DNA from: Cyanoderma ruficeps
Lineage: Eukaryota > Chordata > Aves > Passeriformes > Timaliidae
Direction of reading: 5' to 3'
Length of the DNA: 64,000 nt
Assembly (NCBI GenBank): GCA_008694505.1
Contig: VZDJ01000090.1
Location: 1,233,521 to 1,297,520, forward strand
Made by a program: the position numbers and the translations under genes. The notes beneath the pieces are model-generated. The model searched no databases and was not told the DNA's origin. It saw only the letters and a program-made list of their open reading frames with translations. Positions 32,370 through 52,169 of the stretch are shown here, in pieces. Every line of letters starts with the position of its first letter. Position 1 is the first letter of the stretch.

Positions 32370-35300
32370 CTGCAAAGCAGGAAAGCCAGTGAGTGAGATC
32401 CCTGCAGGGGGAGCAGCCTGCAGCAGGAGGGGTGGTGAAGACTGGGCTGATTTGAGGATGGGGCAGCAGACAAGCAGCAAGAAAAAACATTAGCTTGTTT
32501 TAAAGCAGACTAGGAGCTGTGACTTTGCAGAAATACTATTTAATCTTCCCATGAAAATGGAGAAAAGAGGCTCTCTCTATTTAACAGATAGGGAGAGGGG
32601 TTGGAGGTGGATATTTGTGGTTTTTTAATGCACAATTTTTTTTCTTATTAAGGTCAAATCATAAGCATTCTCCTCTGGTTAAGAAAGAAAAAAACCCCAC
32701 CATTCTAAAGATTATACACATTAATACAAGAGAAACAACCCAGCATCCTCTACCTTGATGAAGTAGTTTGTTCCAGCAACCAACTGAGTTTTAAACTCCA
32801 CTGCAGTGAAGACATCAAAGGTCTTCCCTTCTTTTTCTTCTAGTTGAGCTTTTACCTTAAGGAAACAAGAGGTTCTTTAAGACTGATGTAAGATTCAAGT
32901 ATTTAGGACTTAAGGCTTACAGTTCAATGCTGCTGCATTCCCAGATACAGAGTTCCTGCTGTTCCAAGACATTAAAAGATCAAAATGAATCATGTTAAGT
33001 TTTGTGTGAAAGCAGGACCAGGAATGCAGGGAGGTGGCAAAGCTGAGACTGAGGTGGGAGTGAGGTGGGACAGGCTGACACTGAGTCTGGACAACACTTG
33101 ACGGTTCTTTTCTGCATGTCTGCTGGAATCTGTGTTTTCAAACTGCACAACAGTGCTCAAGAAGTCAAAATAATCTGTCCAGTACCCTAGAGGGAGCCAT
33201 GAACTCCTGAGATGCAGCTCTTCTCTCCTGCACTGGGCACTCCAGCACATTGTGGCCATATGGAAAATTCTTGGTCAGGAAAGCAGAAGATTTCAGCCTT
33301 TGTTTTGCAGGGTAAGTTGGAGTCCTGGCTTGCACGTCCTTGCCTGCTTCAGGCTGCACCTCCTGCACTGCATCATTGCACAGCCCTCCCTTCACTCCCA
33401 GGGCAGGAGTACCAGCAAAGAGCAGATCCACCAGCTATATGGTGTACTTCTCCTTCTTCCTAAATTCAAGGGAAATAGATACTTCTGCACTCCTGCCTAA
33501 ATCCCACATCCTTCTCTGGGAAAAAACAAGTGCCAGCTTGCCATTGCTCAGGTGCTGTAGGTGAAGCAGGAACAGAAACAATTCCTGAACAGGGTATGTT
33601 CTCCCACCTTTCCGTCTCCCAGAACTCCGGTGCCTTTTCACTAACCATCCTGTCCCTGCTTTTTATCTTCTCTCAGAGGCCATACCTTTACACTTCCTCC
33701 AGGCTGTGATCAGTATGTCACAGGCAAGACAGTAATGTTTGGACACTTTTCTGTTTGGTTTTTTTTGCCATATGGAAATCAAAGCTGCAATCTAAGATGC
33801 ACAGAAGGGCACAGCCCCAGAAAGCACCATGATTCACTCCTGCCTCCCTCCCTTCTCCTGAGTCACAGGCTGGAGCAAGTGGTTTCTGTTTTTATCATTA
33901 GAGATACTTTTAAAAATTTTAAGCAGCGGGGCAGACATAAGTCTCCCACTGACCCTCTCCTGTTCTGTGCTCCTTTAGCAATCCACTGTGCAACTGTGGT
34001 TTCTGTGGTCACTAAATCACCCCAGCTCAGCATACTTTGTATTTCCACCAGCAAGCTGAACACTGGGCCCTGGGTGCAGACAGCTCAAAGTCCTGCAGCT
34101 GCAGTCCTGTCAGGGTGTCATCACTTGTGGCAGTGAGTCACCACAGCATGTGACCAACGAGCATCCTGAGTCAGTCTGGAGAGGGAAATCCCAGACAGAA
34201 ATACTCTCCCAAAAACCTGGTTCTTGATCTCAGTCTGGATCTGGGAGTCCTGGTGGTACCAAAGTTAATAGTATACTGGGCTGCATCAAGAGGAGCCTAG
34301 CCAGAAGACAGGCGAGTGATTACTGCCCTTTACTCGGCCCTTGTTAGAAAATGTGGAACCTTGTGTCCAGTTCTGGGCCCCCAGTACAAGCCAGACATCC
34401 ATAAACTGTAGTGAGCTCAGTGAAGGTTCACCAGGAGCACTCCATGAGCACACCAGGATGGCTGGAGCACTTGTGCTGTGACGAGAGGAAGAAAATGAGC
34501 TTTCTCAGCCCAGGGAAGGGAAGGCTTTGAAGAAAACTTTCCAATACCTACAAGAAGCCAGGCTCTTTCCAGGGACACAATTTTCCAGATGGCAGAAGAA
34601 TGAGGCACAATGGTCATAAACTGAAACTGGAGGTTCAGACTGGATATAAAGAGAAACATTTCCCCTGAGGGCATTCCTGCAGTACAGCAGGAGCGTTCAG
34701 AGAAGCTGCACCATTTACATCTTTGGAAGTTTTCAGGACCTGACAGGACAAAGCTCTGAGCAGCCTGAGGATGCTGACCCTGTGCTCAGGCAGGAGGTGC
34801 AGTCCCTTCCCACCCAAGCAATCCATGACTCAGTCACAGGGCTGAAAATGATCATGCCCTGAGGGCTCTCCACTGCCCTGCATGGCCTGCTTGCCATGCA
34901 CTCTCAGAGCAGTTAACTAGAAAGCAGATGATTCAGAATCACCCTGAATAAGTTCTGCCACAGGTACCAGTGAGAAGCCAAAGCTGAATAGGCCTGGGTG
35001 GAAATCCTTGCCGTGGGGAGGCTGTTCCTATGGCATTCCAAAGCCAGACACTGCTGAAGGAAGCCTTCCTGCCCTGTGTGACACTACACCTGCTGTGGGT
35101 CACAAAACTGAACAACATTCGGCCGTCACAAGGATTCTTACAAAACTGTAAAACAAAGGCAAGAACTGGAAAGGCAGGAACAGGGAATATGTTTGTGGCA
35201 AGCAAACTGGCAGGCTCTAATAAATCTCCACAAAGGCCTGACTTTAAGCAAACAAAATGATTTGAGAAGGCCACCTCGATTTAACAAAACTAGCGTTTTC

Positions 35301-36397
35301 TCCAGCAGTGTTCAGATGAGGATATGGTGCATGGGCAAGTTTCAAGTTTGGGTTTTATCTGCATTACCTTTAACATGACATCTAGGCCTTTTCAGGTCAA
35401 AGCAATAATTATGACTCTCAGCAATTCTCAATCATGTGCTTATTACTGCAAACTCAGGCTAGTGCTTAGGAGATGCATATCTCTCCCTTTTCCTAAAACA
35501 CAGAATCCTCAGACTGTACAGGCTAAATGTTCATTTCAGTGCCTGCTGTGCCTTTGGGTGCTCTGTCTGTGTTTGGGAACTGCTCCTGCCTGGGGAACAG
35601 GCCCAGAATGACTAAGAGTGTCACAAGCTGGAGCACATCCTTCATCTTCTCTGGCTTCATCCTTCATCGCTCTCTGGCTTACCACATCCTAGCCGAAAAG
35701 CCAAAAAACAGAAGGAACTTGAGTTTCCATGATGAAAAGAAGAACACGTGCTTTGAAAGAACTAAGCTGCACACTGGCATTTTTAGAGTAAAAGCATGTG
35801 CTCCAATAACATGAGCGGTAATCTAAGGTATTGTAAGTAGTATCAGGATTTGAAGCTGGCAGTGCTTGGAGCTGAATTCGGTGTTGGGGAAAAGCAGAAG
35901 CAGCGAAGAAGCTTTCTTGCTTATTTCACGTTTCACCCCCTCAAAAAACCAAACAACCCCACCCTTCCCACGCAAATAACAAAAACCCAACCCCCCAAAA
36001 GTATGCACAAGGTTCAGATTTTGTAAGAAGCACTGGAGCTCGTTCCCCGAGCTCAAGGAAATGGCTCTATCGGGTTTCCCCGCGCACCCAGCGCTGCCCA
36101 CGGTCCCTCTGGAGTCAACAAGGCCACGCCAGGCGGGCACAGGGAAGGAGAGCTCCGGGAGCCGGCGACTGGTCCGTGCATTCCCCATTCCTTCCAGCTT
36201 TTACCCCGGGGGGCGGTGTCTGGGCGCTCGGCCGCGCAGAGCAATGGCCGAGCACACCGTGGGCCCCGGACGGGCCCCGCACGGCCTTTCCCCGCCTGCG
36301 GACCCTCCCGGGGCGCGCCCCGGCCCCTCACCTGCTCCACGATCCGCTGCGTCTCGTCGGTGGCGGGCTTGACCGCCGAAGGACCCCCGCACAACAT
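32241..36397 (-). CDS. CSTB: Stefin B-like cysteine protease inhibitor, complete
   Basis: Exons 36397-36332, 32855-32754 and 32369-32241 join to 98 residues plus stop. Exon sizes (66, 102, 129 nt) and phases are identical to the neighbouring CSTA-like gene, so the two are duplicates. Seen: [17 protein letters not shown] with glycine at residue 4 and Cys3, the QLVAG loop at residues 46-50, [20 protein letters not shown], and the C-terminus KHDELAYF. Human CSTB has MMCGAPSA, TNYFIKVHVGDEDF, SLPHEN and KHDELTYF, so the match is much closer to CSTB than to CSTA. There is no signal peptide; it should act in the cytosol and nucleus against cathepsins. It starts in a CpG island, as expected for a broadly expressed stefin B. 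Orthology to mammalian CSTB (human chromosome 21) is inferred from sequence only. Confidence 0.92.
32754..32855 (-). CDS. CSTB: CSTB-like exon 2 with QLVAG
   Basis: 102 nt, 34 codons, from [11 protein letters not shown] to TNYFIK with the QLVAG loop. Acceptor ccttaag, donor gtagag. Confidence 0.95.
34225..34850 (+). repeat. CR1 LINE 3' fragment, sense on plus strand
   Basis: Contains decayed CR1 landmarks in order: gatctgggagtcctggtgg (the end of the RT frame, DLGVLV), gggctgcatcaagaggagcc, ccagttctgggcccccagta, accaggatggctggagcact, caatggtcataaactgaaac, and the 3' UTR-like stretch to about 34850. It is antisense to the host gene. Confidence 0.8.
35636..35680. repeat. Imperfect 22/23-bp tandem duplication
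   Basis: CATCCTTCATCTTCTCTGGC-TT is followed directly by CATCCTTCATCGCTCTCTGG-CTT. Confidence 0.8.
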
Positions 36398-36830
36398 GTT
36401 AAAAGCTCTCCGGTCCTCCGCGCTCAGCTCCAGGCCGATCCTGCCTCTCGGGCGGAGCCGGGGCGGCGCCGGGCCCGGGGCTGGATCCCGCGGGCGGGGG
36501 CTCGGCGGCCGAGGCGGGAGCGGCCGGACCCGGCACCGCCCAGCCGGGGGAGGGCTCAGCGCGGCCCAGCGGGAGCGCGGGCAGCGCGGCCCCACGGCCG
36601 ATTGAAGACAAACACAGCCCAAAGGCACTTGCAGTGAAAGCTGTCGCAGAATTGACTCTGCGCCCTGGATGGAAGGGCTGCAGCCGCCCTCCAGCGAGCG
36701 GCGCCTCCGTGGCAGCCCCGCGTGAGGACAGGGCTGCCCTCAGCCGCTGCCTTCTCCCTGCCCGTGTGGCACCTTTCCCAGCAGCGCCGCGTTCGCCTGA
36801 GCCGCATGGAAAGGTCCACCTCCGGACTCC
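36040..36830. promoter_or_regulatory. CpG island promoter of the CSTB-like gene
   Basis: A GC- and CpG-rich block covering exon 1 and its upstream side, with GC boxes such as ggggcggcg near 36459. No TATA box is apparent. Long open frames here on both strands are products of the base composition. Confidence 0.85.
36332..36397 (-). CDS. CSTB: CSTB-like exon 1
   Basis: 66 nt, 22 codons, [20 protein letters not shown] then EQ and donor gtgagg, inside the CpG island. Confidence 0.93.
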
Positions 36831-39800
36831 CGCGTTCACTGCGTTCATCATTCCCTCTCCCAGGCTGATTTTGCCGCTCCTCAGCCAGCAAGCAGAAGGT
36901 GGTGGTGAATTATCCAGCCTCTGGGAAGTCCCTGGGGAGATTTCAGTCTGAATGTTCAGGTCTTTACCTAAATTTCCCCACAATTTGAACATCCAGACTC
37001 TTGCAAAACCAACAACAAACACCTACCTTCCTCCTCTGGCTTTGCAGCACCCCTTGGTGAAGTTGGTCAATATAAACCGAAATTTAACCATAGCAGGTAT
37101 TGCAAATTGAACAGAGCTCATGGACTGACAAGGAGGGCATGGTGAGAAACACAAAATATAATGTGGAAGGTTTTCTTTCCTCTGGTATCATCTACAAATA
37201 AATTCTCTGCTGGGGCTTTGGGTAGGCAGAGTTCTACCAGGTTTGTGAGGAGACTGGGGATGAGGGGTTGGGCTCTTCACTGGGGTGGTTCCCAAGTTTT
37301 CCAGTGGAAATCCCACCAGAAAGCTGGTACACTGTTGTTGCTTCACTACTGGATGGTACAGGAAACCTCACACTGGGGCAAGTTTACCAGTTGATTTTTG
37401 AGCCATGGTGGGTGGGATGAAGCAGCCATTCATGTGGGCATCTTCTGGTAGGAAATGTCAGAACCTGGAGGTTCTCAGGCTCGTGCTTTCAACAGAAGAG
37501 TGTTCCCCAGTGTGTCTTCATCGCTGTTGTCATGTGTGATATACCAACGGGCTTCTGGACAGATGCCTGACCAAGCCTTCTCCTCTCCTAGACTTGACAG
37601 GATGAGAACATATCCCTCTCTCCGTGCATGGGAAAAAGGGTTTGGTTACAAAGTGCCTTCCCAAAGGGGTCCTTTTTAACTGAACTTCCCTTGTGTCCAG
37701 CATGTGTGTCACTGCTATCAGCTCCAGCAGCAGCTCTCACCCAGCATTGGACCTGGAGGCTTAGGGCTCCAGGTAGGAGAGCAGGGAGGGTGGAAGGGGG
37801 TTCTCCAGCAAATACAGCACAGTTGGCCGTGCTAAAAAATGATTGCAGCTCTTGGACACTCATTGTGTGCCAGGGTATAAATTCCTTTTAAGTAAATGTA
37901 AAGAATGAAAAACACCCAAGGAATGAAAAGCACCCAATTGTGAATATCATCTACTGTATACGTAGCTAGTGAATATTGCTTTCCAAACAAGGCAGCTATG
38001 GTGACTTTCTGTTTCTTACATTGCCTGTGTTCCTACACAGTCTTTGGTTTGTAAATTGTGTCATTTTCATTTCACTCACTGAAGTCTAACATGTTTCAGT
38101 GCTGTCAGCTTCCCTTCAGGGGCTGCTGAGCTGGGTTTCTCCAATAGGAATGATTCATTAGCACTAAAACTACTCTGCTATTGGAATTTTTGGAAGGGCA
38201 GGCCGTAACCAAAATGCTTTTTTTAGCCCTTTCTGCCATCTAGTGCTCATCCCTTTTCGTGCAGTTAACCCAGGAGACCCCAGGGCTCAATTCCCTACCC
38301 TGAACTGAGCCCACGGGTCACAGTCAGCAGCCCGGGGAAGGGATCTGGGTTTCAGAATCAGTAGGCAGCTCTTATTGGGTCCAGTGGTGGAATGCGGTTT
38401 CCAAAACTGGGGCTAGAAACATTTGTGTTTCCAAACTCACTCTTCCCCCCCCCCCCCNCCCCCCAACCATCTGAGCCATAGTTTTAATCAAATAATGTCA
38501 TTTGCAAGCCTTACAATTATAGCTGGGTTGGTTCTTATGTGGTGTAGTTAAAATTTGAGCCCCCTCCAAGGGGAATGTAACAGATCAGCAAAAGGGTTAA
38601 AATAATTTGTCTGAATAGCCTGCTTCTTGCGGTTCTGGACTTCCATTTTGCTCCTGTAAGTCAAAACTCCTCTTCCTGGTCAACAAGTGGAGGTGGCAAA
38701 ACAAAGTTTTTATACAGTAATGTCACCTGTAAGTTTTATTTGCCTGCCCTGGCAGAAGAACAACCAAGCAAAAACAGTAACAAGAGAATTGTGGTGTTTT
38801 CCCCAATGCATTCGAACACAGTCCTTTTGTCTCTGCTCACACTAAGCTGCAGGCCCATCTACCTTTCTATAAGAAGTCTAGACTACCTTCATGCTTAATG
38901 AGGGAGGATACTGACATCTTCCTGACAGATGCTTGTTCTTCCATGGGGGAATCTGAGAAGAGGGAATTAGATTCTGCAGTGTAACCCTAGCCCCTCCCGC
39001 CAGGCTGTCCAGGGGTGTTTTTTCTCTCATCAGGCTGCACCAAATCTCTCTGCTACTGACTATCTTCAACTTTTCCAGCATGAATCAAAAGGAACCAGGC
39101 ATGCCTTGAAAAACCAGAAGCACGTATGTCTGCCTTAGGAACCTGAGTGGGACAAGAGTAATCAAACTCTGCTATGCTCTCTGCTGAAGTCCTTGCTGTT
39201 TTTCCTTAGGTACAGTCCACCGTTCTTGTGCTAGGTGCCCTCTCTTCAAAACGGGAAATAACTTAGTAGGTGGCCTTTTGGAACAAAACTGTCTCCAGTT
39301 CATCCATTTGGCTCTGTGTGTGTCCAAGAACCCAGGCCTGAATGTCTTTCTCACCCAGTCATCTACCAGCACGCAGACTTCAGATATTCACCCGCTCCGG
39401 TGATCCTATTACCACAGTTGGGGGCTCCTCCTCTATCCCTAACTCTCTCCACTTCTTGTTTCATTTTCTGTGTCAGGCCCACCAGTACTGCCAGGACTGG
39501 CAGAACGCTCCGTGTAGGTGTGAGGCAGGTTAATATGGCAAAGCACAACACTGACTATGGTGTGAAAGGGTTAGCCATGTATGCCTTGTGGGATAGTACA
39601 GCAGCAACACTCAGTTAAGCATACAACTACTAGCGACATAATCAATCAGGGATACATCTCATTGTGCTTTTGCAGCGTTCTCCGGGAGGGATTTACAAGC
39701 TGTTCTCCCCCTCCACCAAAGCAGGCAGGCTGGAGGTAAAGCTATTCCAGCTGGAGAAAACCAGTAGGAACCTAAGTAGCTTGGTCTAGTGCAATGGAGT

Positions 39801-40461
39801 CTACGGAGAGTATTGTCCAGTATTTCCTGTTGGGCAGAAAGGAGAGACTGGGACATTACTAATATAAATAGCAGGGCGCTCTGTCACATTAAATACTTTA
39901 CATGTTCACACCCTTGGCTGTACACAGCATGCAGGATGTTGGGGGCTTTTTTATTTTCCCCATGACTGTGCTTTCCTGAAGTGAAACCGTGTACCTTGCT
40001 TTTGTAGAGCTGAGAGTCCTGATGCACATGGTTACAGATCACGTATACTGGATAAAGAGGGAATATTATACATAGTGGGAAAGAGGAATATTATACATAA
40101 ATGTAAAAGCAGGGTATAGTGGAATTGCCTAGTGCCTCCCATAGTCAGCTGAGTTGCAGTCTGGAAGGAAAAGCTTATGGAGGCAAGACAGCATGCAGAC
40201 TTCTGCTTAAGCCCCACCAGAGGTGATCTTCACTTGTCCTTCTGAGATGTCCTGGTTTCAATAAAGCAAATGCAAATTCAATCCAAGGCTCCCCAGACAC
40301 AGTCCATCCTCTGGAGGCACATGTGTTACCCTGCTGGCGCTAACATTAAGATGTGGTGGGGCTGTGTCACAGCGATGTGTCTTTGTTGCCTTTCCCATTC
40401 AGAAGCAAGAGGTGAGCAAGTTCCTCTTGGGGGCTGGTGTACTTTTCACAACCTTCTTTCG
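36831..40461. other. Region between the CSTB-like gene and CASR, including the CASR 3' UTR
   Basis: No protein-coding frame is credible here. The right part must contain the CASR 3' UTR; its end is not fixed by the sequence, although an AATAAA on the minus strand at 39950-39955 is one candidate. A C-tract with one N lies at 38445-38464. Confidence 0.5.
38445..38464. repeat. Poly-C tract with one N
   Basis: About 20 C residues interrupted by an N at 38458; the true length is probably unknown. Confidence 0.9.
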
Positions 40462-47942
<7,481 letters not shown>

Positions 47943-48420
47943 CTAGAGAGAGACAGAGAGACACTTTGAATGCCTGTGTGTTACAACCCTACCACAGCAC
48001 ACATCTGCTACAGGGACAGAACTGGGAAGAATCACTTTACTACAAACCTTATCTGTTCAAATCTTTTAATCGCAGCAGTAGGAAGTTTTCTATCACATGA
48101 ACACACAGAGCCTGTACAAACCTTGTAGACAACACAAGGTATTGTGGCCCTCTGGGTGGTTTGCAGCCCATCTGTAACACTTACTGATGCTACCCTATCA
48201 TCCATTTAGCATTTCTGCTTGGTCCTCTGAGTCACCTCTGCAAGCCCAGAGCTCTTTATTAGGGCCAGGGAAATGGCAGCAGCCTCTTATGAGTTTCAGT
48301 CATCCATGCATCACTCTCACCCTGCCCTTGCAACCACTGCACGATCACTCTGAAACAGGAGTGCTTGAGAAACAACTCGGACATTATTCTGCATTGAAAA
48401 AACACAAGCCCAATGCACTT

Positions 48421-48461
48421 CAAATCAAGCTCATCTGCCAGCAAATCAAGCTCATTTGCCA
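48421..48461. repeat. 21-bp tandem duplication
   Basis: CAAATCAAGCTCATCTGCCA, one G, then CAAATCAAGCTCATTTGCCA: two copies with one difference. Confidence 0.88.
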
Positions 48462-48590
48462 TATGGCAGACCTTGAGAATTCTTACCCCTTTTTTTGGCT
48501 TCTGTATCATGGTTGCATAGTTGAAAGTAATCACATTCTGCCTGTTCCCAGGAGTTCTTCCCTGTAATTTTCACCTAATTCCTTAAAGTG

Positions 48591-49290
48591 TCATATAGAA
48601 TGATAAAATCATTAAGGCTGAAAAATACCTCTGAGATCATCAAGTCCAAGCATTAACCCAGCACTGCTCTATTTACAACCAAACCATGTCCCCAGGTGCC
48701 ATCTCCACACATTTTTTGAACACTTCCAGGAAAGGTGATTTCACCACTTTCCTTGACAGCCTATTCCGAATGCCCGACCACCCTTTCAGTGAACAAATTT
48801 TTCCTATTATTCAATCTAAGCCTTCTCTGGCACAACCTAAGGCCATTTTCTCTTTCATTATGTCACTTGGTACCTGTGAGAAAAGACCAACCTCCTCCTT
48901 GCCACAACCTCCTTTTAGGAAGTTATAGAGAGTGATGAGGTCCCCCTGAGCCTCCTTTTCTTCAGCTAAAGAGGCCCCTCCTTCCCTCAGCCACTCGTCA
49001 TCAGTGCTCCAGACCTTTCACTCTTTCTCTGTTGCCCTTTTCTGGATGGGCTCCAGCACCTCAATGTCCTTCTTGTAGTGAAGGGCCCAGAACTGGAGAC
49101 AGCACTCAAGGTGTGGCCTCAGCAGTGCCGAGCACAGGGGGACAATCCCTGCCCTGCTCCAGCTGGATACACCATTGCTGATACAGTCCAGGTGCCATTG
49201 GCCTTCTTGGCCACCTGGGCACAGCTGGCTCATGTTCAGCTGGCTCTCAACCAGTATGCTGCATGTCCCTAATCCCAGGGACAACTCTAG
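48591..49290 (-). repeat. CR1 LINE, 3' part including RT C-terminus
   Basis: On the minus strand it codes a decayed CR1 C-terminal RT segment (ESQLNMSQLC, VPLCSALLRPHLECCLQFWA, KKDIEVLEPIQKRAT), followed by the typical 3' region ending at atcattaaggctgaaaaata read from the plus strand. It is in the same orientation as CASR and cannot code for a protein. Confidence 0.92.
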
Positions 49291-51815
49291 TTGTAAAGTT
49301 CATGATCTAGGTAGCCTGACAAGTAGAACTAAGAAACTGCAGCATGAAAGAAAGCCTGTACTGGCAACTGTGATACAATTCATCCACATTGTATTTCTGT
49401 TAAAAAAAAAAATTGCTGGTGTATGCACTTATCAGATTTCTCCCCAAGCTCATCTATGGAGAGATGAGGTGACCCTGAGGGCACCTGGCTGTCAGCTGCC
49501 TCCAGACCCCAGCAGCACAGTTGCTGCTGTGGTTCTACTGCCTGTGACAGTTTGTAAGCCCAGTCTCTCACCTGTGAGTGCCTAAATATACAACTCTGGA
49601 TGGCAAAATGTCAGAGAAACCAAAACTAAATCAATTTGTCTAGGCAGGCAGAGCCCTATTCACCCCACAGACAGAACAGACAATATTGTTTTGATGAATC
49701 CTTTTCACCTGGAAACAGAGGGATAGGGGAACAGAATCACTTCATTAATTCCTGTCAGTTTTGTTAAATTGTCTCATTTTTCGCTGTTTCCTTTTGGGAT
49801 CCTCCTATCTCAAGCGAAAATCCTCAGAGTCACAGATACCTTCCTCCCACTGCCTGTTTCAGTGCCAGCCTGAAAGAGTCTGGAAAAATCACTGTAGTAC
49901 TACAAAGGATGTGACCAACAATACCTTTTCAGCTTGTGTGATGTTGATGGAAGGATATCAAAATATTGCCACAGTATTCAGTCTTTGAATAACAGGTGAG
50001 ACAGAGAAGGCAGGATTCTTTCTGTCTTTCTCATCCCTGTTGCCCCTCCTCTGGAGACCAGCTCACCCATAAGATGTACAGCTGGAATGATGTCACCAAA
50101 GAACCAGGACCTGTCCCTGGAAGATCTTACCCTCTGATGGACACAGCAAAAGATGGTGCTTTGTGCTGGCACTTTGCTGTGGAGAGCTGAGGCATTGCCT
50201 GCTGTGGGTAAGGAAATAGGAGTCTGCTCCCCTCTCATTCCCCTCATTCCTGAGGAGTGCCCAGGAATATGCTACTTGCCCAGCTCCATCAGGGGACAGT
50301 GAGAACAGAGGAGAAGCAGCTCTGAGGTGAGAACAGGTGACAGGGTCTGCAGACCCACAGTGATGTGTTGTACTGCCTCACTTCACTTTGGCCTCACAGG
50401 GGCTCCAATCTTGGTCTGCTGTTACCAGAATCTTTGTCCATCAGCAGTGCAGGTGCTCAGCAGGGCAGCTCACATTCCTCTGGAGGCTCTGGCACCTACC
50501 ATAGGGTGACAGCTGCAGCTTTGATGTCCAAATCAGGTTTGTCCTTATGCTGAGCCTAATGCCATGCTTCTCCTCACTCCAACTCAGTATGACACTCTTA
50601 TGCAGCACTACTGCATCTGTCTGAGTAACACCAGGATATCCTGACTGAGTATCACTGCTGGGTTGATTGTTACCTCTATAGACAGGAGACCTTGCCCTTG
50701 TTTTGACTGCAGTTGCTACACACACAATCTAGGAGACAATCTTGCAAGAGCCGTATTGAAGATTCTTCAAGTCCTGCCTCTCCTGGTCAGCTGCAGCAGC
50801 AGAAGCCTCGCTGGTCTTAGGGTCAGCAAGATTAATGGTGGAGAAACTTCTGGATTGCCTGAATGCAATTTTTGTTTGTTTAATTTCATAACATTCATAT
50901 CAATTAGTCTGTTCCTTTGCCTTCCCTCCTGTCATTAGGTTTCTTAAAAAGTAATACATAACTCTGGCTCTTAGCGGGGTTTTGTAGCATTAGTTTGACA
51001 GGATCTTTCCCTTGGTCACACACACATATGACATCTGAAGATTCAGGTTATAAATGATTTCATGTACGACCTGATACATCTGTCTGACTGTTGATTCATA
51101 TAAAAGTGCTGATCTGCAAATAATGTTGTCTTTCCCCAGGCAGGCAGAGTATAACAGCTTCAGCTCTGCAACTGTAGCTATTGGGTACAAAATGTGTATC
51201 AGTTCATGCACCAAAGGCACATGGCCTAATTAAAATCCCAAGTGGAGAGGCAACAGGAACAACAGAAGTAACAAAGCCTGTTTTCTTTTTTTTTTCTTTC
51301 CAGAAAGCAAGGAAGTTTTTCTTCAAATCTAAATTTCTGAGGGGCAGCTTGTAAAATGAACTACCAGAACATGTTCCTTTTTTAGAGAGCAAGAAAGTCC
51401 CAGGATCATATCTCTGTATCTCACAAGTTCTGCTCTTTACAGGGTGAGAGCACAGTTTAAACAGACAAGGAATATATAAGCACTCAACTTGGAAAGAGGA
51501 AGTTGTAGACTCTGAATAACCACAGCACTATTTTATAGTCACCAGTCTATCAATGATTAGCTAAAGGTTTTACAGCTAAAAATGTGTCACTATGTTTTGT
51601 AACGGAAGATAGAAACATACATAACCAGGACTCAATCCACAAGGAGCTAAAAGACCCTGCCTCAGCCAGGCCAACAGCATGTATCAGGGGTAGGAGTATC
51701 ATGTCCTGGAACCAAGAGTTATGGAAGAAGTGCTGGCTTGGATACACTGTTAGCAGCTAGTGGAAGCCTGGGGGGAGAGCATTGTGCAAGCTGCTGCCTT
51801 CAGATATTTCTTCCT

Positions 51816-51899
51816 CTTTTCTTTTCTTTTCTTTTCTTTTCTTTTCTTTTCTTTTCTTTTCTTTTCTTTTCTTTTCTTTTCTTTTCTTTTCTTTTCTTT
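51816..51899. repeat. CTTTT pentanucleotide microsatellite
   Basis: Nearly 17 perfect copies of CTTTT, ended by an N at 51900. A shorter block, GGTTT three times then CTTTT four times, follows at 52051-52085. Confidence 0.95.
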
Positions 51900-52050
51900 N
51901 GATTTTATTCTTCAGGGGGAAGCAGGAGGGCTCAGCCCTCCAGCTCCAGCCGCCGAGGGGTTTTTATGTTTCCATCTCCTTTTAGTTGCAGACAATAACA
52001 GTGCAAATGGTTTTGGGAATAGAAAATTTCCATTAGGCTTTGTTGTTTTT

Positions 52051-52085
52051 GGTTTGGTTTGGTTTCTTTTCTTTTCTTTTCTTTT
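52051..52085. repeat. Compound GGTTT/CTTTT pentanucleotide block
   Basis: Three GGTTT units run straight into four CTTTT units, 150 bp from the larger CTTTT array. Confidence 0.9.
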
Positions 52086-52169
52086 CTCTCTGTCACAGAC
52101 TTCATGTTTAATTGCAATGCTTTTTAATTAAAACACCTGTTATCAGAAAGGACTTGCAAGCTGCCCTCT

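Larger units (their letters stand above)
32856..36331. other. Intron 1 of the CSTB-like gene
   Basis: 3.5 kb that holds a CR1 piece (34225-34850) and a short imperfect duplication at 35636-35680. No further exon is visible. Confidence 0.6.

Noticed and set aside
36053..37022. Open frames of about 150-207 codons on both strands near 36.0-37.0 kb
   Set aside because: They lie in the CpG island of the CSTB-like gene, share its biased composition, and match no family.
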